Shown piece after piece: positions 1-8,185 of a DNA stretch of 64,000 nt (within the stretch, counting starts at the first letter, position 1; the number at the start of each line of letters is the position of its first letter). A program made the translations under genes and the position numbers. The DNA comes from Bradyrhizobium sp. (GTDB lineage Bacteria > Pseudomonadota > Alphaproteobacteria > Rhizobiales > Xanthobacteraceae), in assembly GCF_004799445.1 (NCBI RefSeq), contig NZ_SSNA01000071.1:1-64000 (forward strand). Direction: 5' to 3'. The notes beneath the pieces were generated by a model. The model was not told the DNA's origin, did no database searches, and saw nothing but the letters and a program-made list of their open reading frames with translations.

Positions 1-212
1 TAGCCGTTTTCAAGGCCGACGCCGAGCAGGTTCAGAAAGCCCTGGCGCAGTTGCCGGTGCAATTTCGCGAAGTCATCGTTTTGCGGGAAATAAACCAGAT
101 GAACTATCGCGATATTGCCGAGGTCACCAATGTTCCGATCGGGACGGTCATGTCCCGTCTGTCCCGGGGCAGGCAGCTTCTGACGGCCCTTCTGGGAGAT
201 CGAAAGCAATGA
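1..212 (+). CDS. ECF-type RNA polymerase sigma factor, C-terminal part (5' end outside window)
   Basis: The reading frame is open from the window edge and ends in TGA at 210-212. The visible ~69 residues match sigma-70 region 4: a helix with LPVQFREVIVLRE, then the helix-turn-helix YRDIAEVTNVPIGTVMSRLSR, which would contact the -35 promoter element. This is the classical ECF region 4.2 pattern (PxGTVxSRLxRxR). The stop codon overlaps the ATG of the next gene (ATGA), so the two are translationally coupled. With the anti-sigma factor that follows, this is a standard sigma/anti-sigma pair. The stimulus cannot be judged because region 2 and the promoter lie outside the window. Confidence 0.9.
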   Translation, partial: AVFKADAEQVQKALAQLPVQFREVIVLREINQMNYRDIAEVTNVPIGTVMSRLSRGRQLLTALLGDRKQ

Positions 213-985
213 CGGTTGCATCCTCGAGAGACAGCGACGAATTGCAGTTGAACGCTTATTGCGATGGCGAACTCGATCCGGTTTCCGCGAACCGGTTCGA
301 GCGCCGGTTGGCCAGTGACCAGTCCCTGAAGGCCCGATATGACCGGCTGGTGTCGTTGCGACAGGCCGTTCGTTCGCTTCCGCAACTTGACATGCCCCCC
401 GGGCTGCAAGCCCGCATTCAGTCGAGACTGGACGCGGAGCGCCCGAGCCCGGTCAGGGTTCTGCGTCAACGAAGCCGGTCATTTCAGGCCTTGGCGGCGG
501 CAGCGGTGTTCGGCGCGGTGATCTCAAGTTCCGCCATGATGACGATTGAGCGCTACAGTCAACGCGAGGAGGTTGCGAGGGAAGTGGTTGCCGGCCATAT
601 CCGGAGTTTACTGGCGCCTCAACCCTTCGATATTGCGTCTTCCGACCGCCATACGGTCAAGCCCTGGTTCACGGCCCGCCTGCCGGAATCGCCGCAGGTG
701 CCTGACCTCACGGCGCAAGGCTTTGCGCTGTTGGGGGGCAGGGTGGATGTCATCGGCCATGATCCCGTTGCCACGATCGTCTACAAGCATGCGGCGCATA
801 CGGTCAGCCTGACGACGCTGCGGCCCGGTCAATCGGTCTCGGAGCAGATGATTGCCGGATACAATGTCCGGAGCTGGAGCGATGCGCATTTCACCTATGT
901 TGCGGTTTCGGATTTGCCGAGCCCGGATCTGGCAACGTTCGAGCGGGTATTCTCAGCCGCAGCGCCGGCGCCCGAAATCAAATAG
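209..985 (+). CDS. membrane-anchored anti-sigma factor, 258 aa
   Basis: The start ATG overlaps the sigma-factor stop (ATGA), which is the strongest evidence for its role. Residues ~10-75 form a helical N-terminal domain (NAYCDGELDP followed by a charged helix) as in RsiW/RskA-like anti-sigma domains. A single hydrophobic segment at ~91-112 would span the inner membrane. The remainder (~113-258) would be periplasmic and contains a mixed beta-type domain with a YKH...LTTLRPG stretch. The classical zinc anti-sigma motif HxxxCxxC is absent: only one Cys is visible near the N terminus, so binding is probably zinc-independent. The expected role is to hold the upstream ECF factor inactive at the membrane until a signal releases it. 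Confidence 0.8.
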   Translation: MTVASSRDSDELQLNAYCDGELDPVSANRFERRLASDQSLKARYDRLVSLRQAVRSLPQLDMPPGLQARIQSRLDAERPSPVRVLRQRSRSFQALAAAAVFGAVISSSAMMTIERYSQREEVAREVVAGHIRSLLAPQPFDIASSDRHTVKPWFTARLPESPQVPDLTAQGFALLGGRVDVIGHDPVATIVYKHAAHTVSLTTLRPGQSVSEQMIAGYNVRSWSDAHFTYVAVSDLPSPDLATFERVFSAAAPAPEIK

Positions 986-1127
986 CGGTGATCCCGAGAC
1001 GGGCTTTTCCCGGTTGAATGTCCTGACCTGTCGACCGGCCCGCCCACCATGAAACCGGACTCAGGCTCGGGGTGGCGCACTGGCCGTGGATTTGTGCTAG
1101 CAATATCCCCAACAGCAACAAGAGCTG

Positions 1128-2498
1128 ATGGGACGGATGCCAAAGCCACGAACTACCGCCGGCATTATCGCGGCGCTCTTGATCGGCGGCGCGGTCGCGG
1201 TCTTTGCGGTCGTGTGGCGACCGGCGATATCGGCGACTGAACCGCCGGCGCCGCAGTCGTTCGACGCAAACCTCGTCAAACGGGGTCGTGATCTCGCAGC
1301 GATCGGCAATTGCAACGATTGCCATACCGTGCGAGGCGGCAAAGCCTTTGCCGGCGGCCTTCCGGTGCCGACGCCGTTCGGCACGATCTATTCGTCGAAC
1401 ATCACCCCGGATCCGGAAACCGGCATCGGCCGGTGGTCGGAGGCGGCGTTCCTGCGGGCAATGCGCTCCGGGGTTGATCGCGCCGGCCGGCACCTCTACC
1501 CGACTTTCCCCTACGACCACTTCATCAATGTCAGCGACGAAGACGACCGCGCGCTGTATGCGTTTCTGATGACGCGGCCGGCGGTCCACGCTCCCGCCCA
1601 CGCCAACGATCTCGCCTTTCCGCTCAACCAGCGCTTTGTGGTTGCGGGCTGGAAATTGTTGTTCCTCCGGCACGGAACTTACCAGCAGGATGCGGCGCAA
1701 GGCGCGGAATGGAATCGCGGCGCCTATCTGGTCGAAGGCTTGGCGCATTGCGGCGCGTGCCACACGCCGCGCAATGCCCTGGGCGCGGAGCGGGCGAGCG
1801 CCTCATTTTCCGGAGGCGACGTCGATAACTGGCATGCTTATGCGATCAACGCGCGTTCGCCTGCGCCGGTGCCCTGGGACACCGACGCGCTGTTCCGCTA
1901 TCTTCGTCAGGGTTGGCATCCCGATCATGGCGTCGCGCGTGGACCGATGGCCGAGGTTGTCAGCAACCTGTCGTCGGTGCCGGAGAGCGATGTGCATGCC
2001 ATCGCGGCCTATATGGCGAGCGTGTTCGGCCCACCTACGCAGGATCACCTCCGCCAGGCCAGCGATGTCCGGGCGCAGATCAAATCTCCCCCGCTTGAAT
2101 TGTCGCCGACCCACGCGGCCGGTGCGTCGATCTATTCCGCGGCCTGCGCGAGCTGTCATGAAACCGGCAGACCGCTGCCCTATGGCGGGGTCAATCTCGG
2201 TCTCAGTACCGCCCTCAGCGCTCCCGATCCACGCAACGCCGCCAACATTGTTCTCTCCGGTATCCGCCCCGTGGAGGGAGAGCGCAGCCCGATCATGCCG
2301 GGATTTGCCAGCAGCATGACCGACCAGCAGGTTGCGGCGCTGCTGGACTATCTGCGCTCCCGCTTCAGCAACCAACCGCCGTGGAACGGCGTTGAAAAAG
2401 CCGTCCAGGATGCCAGGCTCACGCAGACCGTGTTTGTCCAGACCTCTGCGGGGCCGCAAAACGCTCCCGCCGATCCCACGCAGCGAGACAAGCCATGA
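1128..2498 (+). CDS. three-haem cytochrome c subunit of a molybdenum/aldehyde-type dehydrogenase, 456 aa
   Basis: An N-terminal uncleaved anchor or signal (~10-30) is followed by three CxxCH haem-attachment sites at about C62-H66 (CNDCH), C208-H212 (CGACH) and C340-H344 (CASCH). This triple arrangement and length match the cytochrome c subunit of membrane alcohol/aldehyde dehydrogenases (AdhB-like) and of isoquinoline-1-oxidoreductase-type enzymes. It should pass electrons from the downstream [2Fe-2S]/Mo subunits to quinone or terminal oxidases in the periplasm. The stop overlaps the next ATG by four bases, giving a tight operon 1128-5241. ATG 1128 was chosen; ATG 1137 is an equally possible start and leaves the anchor intact. 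Confidence 0.88.
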   Translation: MGRMPKPRTTAGIIAALLIGGAVAVFAVVWRPAISATEPPAPQSFDANLVKRGRDLAAIGNCNDCHTVRGGKAFAGGLPVPTPFGTIYSSNITPDPETGIGRWSEAAFLRAMRSGVDRAGRHLYPTFPYDHFINVSDEDDRALYAFLMTRPAVHAPAHANDLAFPLNQRFVVAGWKLLFLRHGTYQQDAAQGAEWNRGAYLVEGLAHCGACHTPRNALGAERASASFSGGDVDNWHAYAINARSPAPVPWDTDALFRYLRQGWHPDHGVARGPMAEVVSNLSSVPESDVHAIAAYMASVFGPPTQDHLRQASDVRAQIKSPPLELSPTHAAGASIYSAACASCHETGRPLPYGGVNLGLSTALSAPDPRNAANIVLSGIRPVEGERSPIMPGFASSMTDQQVAALLDYLRSRFSNQPPWNGVEKAVQDARLTQTVFVQTSAGPQNAPADPTQRDKP

Positions 2499-3004
2499 TG
2501 ACATTGAAGGTCAATGGTCACGATCACCAGATCGATGCGGACCCCGATACGCCCCTGCTTTATGTCCTGCGCGACGACATCAAGCTCAATGCCGCCAAAT
2601 TCGGCTGCGGGCTCGGGCAATGCGGTGCGTGCACCGTCATCGTCGACGGCAAGGCGGTGTTGTCCTGCGTGACGCCGCTGCTTCTGCTTGAGGGCAAGCA
2701 GGTGACGACGCTTGAAGGTTTAGGCACGATCGACGCGCCCGCGCCGATCCAGCGCGCCTTCATGGAAGAGCAGGCGGCGCAATGCGGTTACTGCATTGCC
2801 GGAATGATGATGCGGGCGCAGGCGTTGCTGCAGAAAAATCCCAAGCCGACCGACGCGCAGATCAGGGCCGAACTGGAGCCGCATCTCTGCCGCTGTGGCA
2901 CCCATATGCGCATCCTGCGCGCGGTGCACCGGGCCGCGAGGCTGATGGATACCGCCGAATTGTCATCGACCACCCAGGCAATCGTACATGGGAGCGCGCC
3001 ATGA
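2495..3004 (+). CDS. iorA: [2Fe-2S] small subunit of xanthine-oxidase-family hydroxylase (IorA-like), 169 aa
   Basis: Two iron-sulfur cluster motifs are complete. The plant-ferredoxin-type cluster has C38, C43, C46 and C58; the second, helical-domain cluster has C97, C100, C132 and C134 (QCGYC ... LCRCGTH). This is the invariant pattern of small subunits such as IorA, CoxS and NdhS. It relays electrons from the molybdopterin subunit to the cytochrome. The start ATG overlaps the cytochrome stop and the stop overlaps the Mo-subunit start, so the three proteins should be made in equal amounts. The substrate of the complex is not determined by this subunit. The symbol reflects family resemblance only. 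Confidence 0.93.
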   Translation: MMTLKVNGHDHQIDADPDTPLLYVLRDDIKLNAAKFGCGLGQCGACTVIVDGKAVLSCVTPLLLLEGKQVTTLEGLGTIDAPAPIQRAFMEEQAAQCGYCIAGMMMRAQALLQKNPKPTDAQIRAELEPHLCRCGTHMRILRAVHRAARLMDTAELSSTTQAIVHGSAP

Positions 3005-5241
3005 ACGTCCCTGTGATTCTCGACCGCCGCAGCGTGCTCGCGGGCGCCGGCGCGCTGATCGTCAGCTTCTCGATGTCGGAGGCCTTCGCGCAGGATCAAA
3101 CCCCTCCCGCCGCCGCCCCGCCCCATCCGCCAAGCCTTCCTGGCAGCCTGAAGGACGCGCCGTTGCTGGATTCCTGGGTCCGCATCGATGCCGACGGCAG
3201 CATCACGGTATTCACCGGCAAGGCCGAACTCGGCCAGGGTTTCAAGACCGCATTCCAGCAGATCGCCGCCGAAGAACTCGACGTTCCCTTTGCCTCGCTG
3301 AAGGTCATCACCGCCGATACGGGTCTCACCGCCGATGAAGGCTACACGTCCGGCAGCCAATCCACGCAATACAGCGGCACCGCGATCCAGAACGCCGCCG
3401 CGCAGGTCCGCGAGCTTCTGGTCGCGGAAGCCGCGCGGCGGCTCAATCTGCCGGTGGAGAATTTCCGAACCGAAAGCGGCGCGGTGATCGCGCCGGACGG
3501 CCAGCGCTTCGGCTATGGCGATCTGGTCGCAGACGATATGCTGCATGTACAGGCGCAACCAAAATCGAAGCTGAAGAATCCGGCGACCTACAAGGTGATG
3601 GGGCAGCCGGTGCCGCGCGTCGACATTCCGGCCAAGGTGACGGGCGGCGAGGCCTATGTCCAGGACATGCGGCTGCCCGGCATGGTGCATGCCCGCATCG
3701 TGCGACCGCCGAGCTATGGCGCCGAACTGACGGAGTGCGACACGTCGGCGGTCGAAAAACTGCCCGGTTTCGTCAAGGTCGTCCGTGACGGCAATTTTCT
3801 GGCCGTTGTCGCCCAAAAGGAATTCCAGGCGATCAAGGCTATGAAGCTGTTGTCGGCGGCGGCGAAATGGAAGGAGAAGCCGAGCCTGCCGAAGCAGGAC
3901 GACCTGCTTCGCGTCCTCACCGGCCTGAAGTCGAACGATTCGACCATCTTCCAGCAGAGCAATCCGTCCGCTACCGGCCAAAAGACCATTGAGGCCATCT
4001 ATACGCGCCCCTATCAAGCACACGGTTCGATCGGACCGTCCTGTGCGATCGCGCAACTCGTCGACGGCGCGATGACGGTGTGGACGCATACCCAAGGTGT
4101 CTATCCCGATCGCCAGGGCATCGCCGAGATGCTGAAAGTCCCACCGGCGAGCGTCCGGCTTATCCATGTCGAAGGCTCCGGCTGTTACGGCCATAATGGC
4201 GCCGACGATGCGGCGGCGGATGCCGCGTTGATTGCGCGTGCGCTGCCGGGCATGCCGGTTCGGGTGCAATGGAGCCGCGAGCAGGAGCATGCCTGGGAGC
4301 CGTTCGGACCGGCGATGGTCACGAAGCTGAAGGCGTCGCTCGACGGCAACGGCAAGATTGCCGACTGGAATTTCGATGTCTGGACCAACACCCACTCGAT
4401 GCGGCCCGGCGGCGCCGGGTCGATGCTGGCGGCCCAGCACATGGCGCAGCCATTTGCGGTGCCGGAGCCGAAGCCGATTCCGTTGCCGGCAGGCGGCGGC
4501 GACCGCAACGCGATCCCGATCTACAAATTTCCCAATGCGCAGGTGGTGCACCACTTCATCCCGGCCATGCCGGTTCGGGTCTCCGCGATGCGGGCGCTCG
4601 GCGCCTATCACAACGTATTTTCTATCGAAAGTTTTATGGACGAACTTGCGAGCGCCGCCGCTGCCGACCCGGTCGAGTTCAGGCTGAAGCATCTGGAGGA
4701 TCAGCGCGGCCGCGATGTGATCGAGAAGGCTGCCCAGGGTTTCGGGTGGCGGAAAGGCCAGAAAGCGCCGCCGGATCGCGGCTTCGGCTTCGCCTTTGCG
4801 CGCTACAAGAGTCTGGCGGCCTATTGCGCCATTGCGACCGAGGTGGAAGTTAACCGGGAGACCGGGCGGCCGCGTCTGGTACGCGCGGTGGCAGCGGTCG
4901 ACAGTGGTCAGGTGGTCAACCCGGACGGGTTGATCAACCAGATTGAAGGCGCGATTCTGCAGTCGATGAGCTGGACGCTCTACGAGGCCGTCACCTTCGA
5001 CGATACCAGAATCACCAGCATCGACTGGCAGACCTATCCGATCCTGCGGTTCAATTCGGTGCCGGAAAATATCGAGGTGCATATCATCAACCGGCCAGGC
5101 CTGCCCTTCCTGGGCAGCGGCGAAACCGGGCAGGGCCCGGCTGCGGCATCGATCGCCAACGCCATTGCCGACGCCACGGGAAAGCGGCTGCGCGATCTGC
5201 CGCTGACGCGGAAGAAGATCAAGGACGCGATCGACGCCTAG
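3001..5241 (+). CDS. iorB: molybdopterin-binding large subunit of xanthine-oxidase-family hydroxylase (IorB-like), 746 aa
   Basis: The chosen start ATG (3001) overlaps the stop of the small subunit and gives a twin-arginine leader (DRRSVLAGAGAL...AFAQ), as expected for a periplasmic cofactor-loaded enzyme. An in-frame opening reaches back to 2782 but is antiparallel coding noise. The body shows family landmarks: KAELGQGFKTA near the N terminus, the RALGAYHNVFSIESFMDE segment, and the C-terminal GSGETGQGP loop carrying the catalytic Glu. Length is typical of single-chain isoquinoline/aldehyde oxidoreductase beta subunits. It would hydroxylate an N-heterocycle or oxidise an aldehyde. The actual substrate is unknown. 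Confidence 0.9.
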   Translation: MNVPVILDRRSVLAGAGALIVSFSMSEAFAQDQTPPAAAPPHPPSLPGSLKDAPLLDSWVRIDADGSITVFTGKAELGQGFKTAFQQIAAEELDVPFASLKVITADTGLTADEGYTSGSQSTQYSGTAIQNAAAQVRELLVAEAARRLNLPVENFRTESGAVIAPDGQRFGYGDLVADDMLHVQAQPKSKLKNPATYKVMGQPVPRVDIPAKVTGGEAYVQDMRLPGMVHARIVRPPSYGAELTECDTSAVEKLPGFVKVVRDGNFLAVVAQKEFQAIKAMKLLSAAAKWKEKPSLPKQDDLLRVLTGLKSNDSTIFQQSNPSATGQKTIEAIYTRPYQAHGSIGPSCAIAQLVDGAMTVWTHTQGVYPDRQGIAEMLKVPPASVRLIHVEGSGCYGHNGADDAAADAALIARALPGMPVRVQWSREQEHAWEPFGPAMVTKLKASLDGNGKIADWNFDVWTNTHSMRPGGAGSMLAAQHMAQPFAVPEPKPIPLPAGGGDRNAIPIYKFPNAQVVHHFIPAMPVRVSAMRALGAYHNVFSIESFMDELASAAAADPVEFRLKHLEDQRGRDVIEKAAQGFGWRKGQKAPPDRGFGFAFARYKSLAAYCAIATEVEVNRETGRPRLVRAVAAVDSGQVVNPDGLINQIEGAILQSMSWTLYEAVTFDDTRITSIDWQTYPILRFNSVPENIEVHIINRPGLPFLGSGETGQGPAAASIANAIADATGKRLRDLPLTRKKIKDAIDA

Positions 5242-5261
5242 GTCCGCGCGCTCTTGCGCCC

Positions 5262-5357
5262 TTTCCGTTTCGATTTAATCGAAACGGGGCTCCAGATTCC
5301 TGATCTGACGCGTTGTCTTGACGCGAACCGATCGCCACTTCGCTTGAAAACGCTCTA
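5262..5357. repeat. dispersed intergenic palindromic repeat, copy 1
   Basis: A near-perfect 11-bp inverted repeat (5265-5275 and 5277-5287, CCGTTTCGATT/AATCGAAACGG around a single T) is followed by a GACGCG...TTGACGCGAACC...CTTGAAAACGC stretch that runs into the stop codon of the leftward gene. I recognise this composite from many intergenic regions of Bradyrhizobium. It lies between two convergent genes and may also act as a bidirectional terminator. Confidence 0.6.
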
Positions 5358-6395
5358 GCTGATTTCCTTGCGCACGATGGCCGCCGCGTCGCACATCGCC
5401 TTGAGCTTTCCGAACGCGATATGGCGCGGCATGTATTTCATGCCGCAATCCGGCGCCGGGATCAGCCGGTTGGCGTTAACATATTTGAGGCCGTGCCGAA
5501 TGCGGTTGGCGATCACAGAGGCAGTCTCGATGTTCGGGTCGCCGAGGTCGATCACGCCGAGCATGATGGTCTTGGATGACAGGTCGGCGAGGACGCCAAG
5601 ATCGAGCCTGGGTTGGGCTGCCTCGATCGAAATTTGCTCGGCGGTGGAATCCGCCAGTTCAGCCAGGAACGAATAGCCGGTCGGCTTGGTCTCGCCGGGA
5701 ACGACGGCGGCATAGCCGAAGCAGACATGGACGGCCGTAGGCACCGTGATGCCTTGCAGCGCCCGGTTGATCGCCTTCACGGCATAGCGTTTGGCGGCCG
5801 CGGGATCTTGGCGCACCCACGGCTCGTCGAGCTGGATGACGTCGGCGCCAGCCTTCTGCAATTCCAGCGCCTCGGCGTTGACGGCGGCGGCCAGGGCCAT
5901 CGCCAGCTCTTCATCGTCCTTGTAGAACTCGTTTTTGGCCTGCTGGCTCATGGTGAAGGGGCCGGGCAGGGTGATCTTCGCGGCATGATCGGTATTGCGG
6001 CGAAGGAACTCCATGTCACGCAATTCGACTGGACCTTTGCGGCTTATTTTCCCGACAATGCGGGGTACCGGCGTCTTCTGGCCCGAACGCGAGACGATCA
6101 TAGCGGGATTTTCGATATCGATTCCCTCCAGCGCCGTCGCGAAGCGATTGGAGTAGCTCTCGCGCCTGATTTCGCCGTCGGTCACGATGTCGATGCCGGC
6201 GCGCTCGAGGTCGCGGATCGCGACGACCGTCGCGTCATCCTGAGCCTGCTCAAGATAGGCTTGAGGGATGCGCCAGATCTCGGTCATGCGGGTGCGGGGC
6301 ACCGATTTGGACAGCATCTCGCGATCCACCAGCCAATCGGGCTGCGGATAGCTTCCAACGACGGTCGTCGGCAATAGATGTTTGGGCAGTGGCAA
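5355..6395 (-). CDS. cobalamin-independent methionine synthase (MetE) C-terminal-domain-like methyltransferase, 346 aa
   Basis: This is a single-domain version of the MetE catalytic half. It has the N-terminal VVGSYPQP motif, the substrate-face QLDEP motif at ~188-192, and putative zinc ligands H223, C225 (HVCFGY), E258 and C317 (APDCGMKY). Zinc would activate a thiol for methyl transfer. Short stand-alone members occur as core methionine synthases using a corrinoid or folate donor, and as alkyl-thiol transferases, so the thiol and methyl donor are uncertain. The start appears to be TTG at 6395, with a GGGGAG ribosome site eight bases upstream; no in-frame ATG lies near. The gene is monocistronic and convergent with the Mo-hydroxylase operon. 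Confidence 0.82.
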   Translation of the reverse strand: MPLPKHLLPTTVVGSYPQPDWLVDREMLSKSVPRTRMTEIWRIPQAYLEQAQDDATVVAIRDLERAGIDIVTDGEIRRESYSNRFATALEGIDIENPAMIVSRSGQKTPVPRIVGKISRKGPVELRDMEFLRRNTDHAAKITLPGPFTMSQQAKNEFYKDDEELAMALAAAVNAEALELQKAGADVIQLDEPWVRQDPAAAKRYAVKAINRALQGITVPTAVHVCFGYAAVVPGETKPTGYSFLAELADSTAEQISIEAAQPRLDLGVLADLSSKTIMLGVIDLGDPNIETASVIANRIRHGLKYVNANRLIPAPDCGMKYMPRHIAFGKLKAMCDAAAIVRKEIS

Positions 6396-6523
6396 TTTTT
6401 CGGCTCCCCGGCGGCAAGACGGGCCGTTCCGTTATTGGATTGTATTGGTATTGGACAAAACCTTGTCAGTCCAGAACCGGCCCGGCCTAAAATCGTTGGC
6501 CGGTCGAAGATCGAGTTCAGCAC

Positions 6524-7156
6524 CTACCGCAGCGACAGCCCGGTCGCCGCCTCCAGCTCGGCGAGGGCCTGCGGCGCGTTGAGCACCTTGATCGTGGTCA
6601 TGCCCATTTCGCGCGCCGGTTTCAGGTTGACACCGAGATCGTCGAGATAGACGCAGCCTTTCGGATTGACACCGAGCGCAGCCACCATCATCTGATAGAT
6701 GCGCGGGTCGGGCTTCCTCAAGCCGATTTTGGCCGACTCGATGACATGGTCGAACAGTGCCATCACTTCTCCGACGTAAAGCGTTCGGCCGCTCACGCTG
6801 CCGATGGCGTTCGCGGGAAGGTTATTGGTAATGCAGCCGGTCTTGAGCGTGGTCTTTACCCGCTTCAGCGCTTCCACCATCTCCGGTCGCAGATCCCCGA
6901 AAAGCAGCGGCAGCACGTCCCGGCCTCGAACCTCAGCTCCCAAGGCAAGCGATTCAGCCGCGAACAGCCGATCGAACGCTTCAATGTCCACCTCGGCCCG
7001 CTCGAATTTCGCCCAGGCATTCTCCAGATGATTGGCGGCATTGGTGCGCCGGATGATATCGGCGGGCAGCCCGCGCTCGGTCTCAAAGCGGGCGAACGCC
7101 TCAAACGGCGATGACGTGAGCACGCCGCCAAAATCCCAGATCACTGCTTCGAACAT
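6524..7156 (-). CDS. HAD-IA family hydrolase of the epoxide-hydrolase N-terminal-like type, 210 aa
   Basis: All four HAD motifs are recognisable: motif I WDFGGVL near residue 8, motif II ITNN, motif III Lys in KIGLRKPDP, and motif IV VYLDDLGVN. Motif I has Gly where the usual second Asp (DxD) stands, as in the ACAD10/soluble-epoxide-hydrolase N-domain subgroup, so phosphatase chemistry may be altered or weak. ATG 7156 was chosen because the protein then begins MFEAVIWDFGG, directly at the fold; an upstream opening to 7204 adds 16 residues without conserved features. The substrate is unknown and the gene stands alone. Confidence 0.8.
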   Translation of the reverse strand: MFEAVIWDFGGVLTSSPFEAFARFETERGLPADIIRRTNAANHLENAWAKFERAEVDIEAFDRLFAAESLALGAEVRGRDVLPLLFGDLRPEMVEALKRVKTTLKTGCITNNLPANAIGSVSGRTLYVGEVMALFDHVIESAKIGLRKPDPRIYQMMVAALGVNPKGCVYLDDLGVNLKPAREMGMTTIKVLNAPQALAELEAATGLSLR

Positions 7157-7255
7157 CAATTGCCTGCCATGCGCGCCAGTTTGCAAGCGGCTAACACGAT
7201 GCAACGGTCTGCGCCAGCCCCGCGTCAGAACGGTCGAACGATGCGGGTTCGGGAA

Positions 7256-8185
7256 TTACGAGTTGCGCCGGCCGGTGCTGGTCGCGATGGCCGCGGCCGC
7301 GGTGCGGTTTTCGACGCCGAGCTTGGCGTAAATTTGCTCAAGATGTTTGTCCACCGTCCTGGGGCTGAGGCCGAGAATCTGGGCGATGTCGCGGTTGGTT
7401 TTTCCTTTGCTCAGCCACGACAGCACCTCTCCCTCACGGGTGGTCAATCCGAGTTCGCTGGAGAATTCCGCGGGCGTGTCGGTGCCTGCATCCTTTGCCA
7501 GCCGCAGCAGGAATTCATTCGGCCCGAGTTTTCCCATATATTGCAGCCGAAGCTGCTCATTTTCCGGAAATGACGCCATGGCCTGGGTCCTGGGTCCGGC
7601 TTTGCCCTTCTGGGCCTGCTCGAGCCATTGCAGCATGGGGTCGGGTAGCACGAATTCGTCATCCGCGGAGCCCGACAGATTCTCCGACAGCAACTTCTGC
7701 GCCTGCGGCGTCGCCCACACGATCGTGCCTTGCCGGCTGACGGCGAGCAAAAAGCGGCCGGATACGTCAAGCGCCGCGCGGGCGCTCTGGGTCAGTCGGG
7801 CGTTGGCAAGATGAACGCGGATCCGCGCCAGCATTTCTTCGATGACGATCGGCTTGGTGACATAATCGACGCCACCGGCTTCCAGCCCGCTGACGATGTG
7901 CTCGGTCTCGGCCAACCCGGTCATGAAAATGACCGGCACATTGCTCAAGCCGGCATCGCGCTTGAGGCGCCGGCATGTTTCAAAGCCGTCCATGCCAGGC
8001 ATGACGGCGTCGAGCAGAATGATGTCGGGCGTGATCTGGTCGACAATTCGCATGGCGGCCGCGCCGTCCATCGCAACCATGACGGTCATGCCGGCATTAT
8101 CAAGGGCATCGGTGAGCAGGCGCAGCGTTTCCGGCGAGTCGTCGACGACCAGTACGACGTCGCGCTTTTTGGGTTCAGTGATCAT
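7256..8185 (-). CDS. LuxR/NarL-family response regulator, 309 aa, partner of the NCS1-fused kinase
   Basis: The N-terminal receiver has the acidic pair VVDD (~14-16), phospho-acceptor D59 (LLDAVMPGMDG) and Lys in VTKPI. The middle (~130-235) is a PAS-like linker (GRFLLAVSRQGTIVWATP). The C terminus is a LuxR helix-turn-helix (LTTREGEVLSWLSKGKTNRDIAQILGLS ending PRTVDKHLEQIYAKLGV; given here in two parts). Its ATG overlaps the last 11 bases of the upstream kinase, so the pair is co-translated. Facing the urt/fmd/amiE operon across a 156-bp intergenic region, it is the best candidate for that operon's regulator. Direct control is inferred, not shown. Confidence 0.9.
   Translation of the reverse strand: MITEPKKRDVVLVVDDSPETLRLLTDALDNAGMTVMVAMDGAAAMRIVDQITPDIILLDAVMPGMDGFETCRRLKRDAGLSNVPVIFMTGLAETEHIVSGLEAGGVDYVTKPIVIEEMLARIRVHLANARLTQSARAALDVSGRFLLAVSRQGTIVWATPQAQKLLSENLSGSADDEFVLPDPMLQWLEQAQKGKAGPRTQAMASFPENEQLRLQYMGKLGPNEFLLRLAKDAGTDTPAEFSSELGLTTREGEVLSWLSKGKTNRDIAQILGLSPRTVDKHLEQIYAKLGVENRTAAAAIATSTGRRNS

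Noticed and set aside
2788..5082. A 764-codon open frame on the minus strand
   Set aside because: It is antisense to the molybdenum subunit, which is clearly real by motifs and by overlap with its partner genes.
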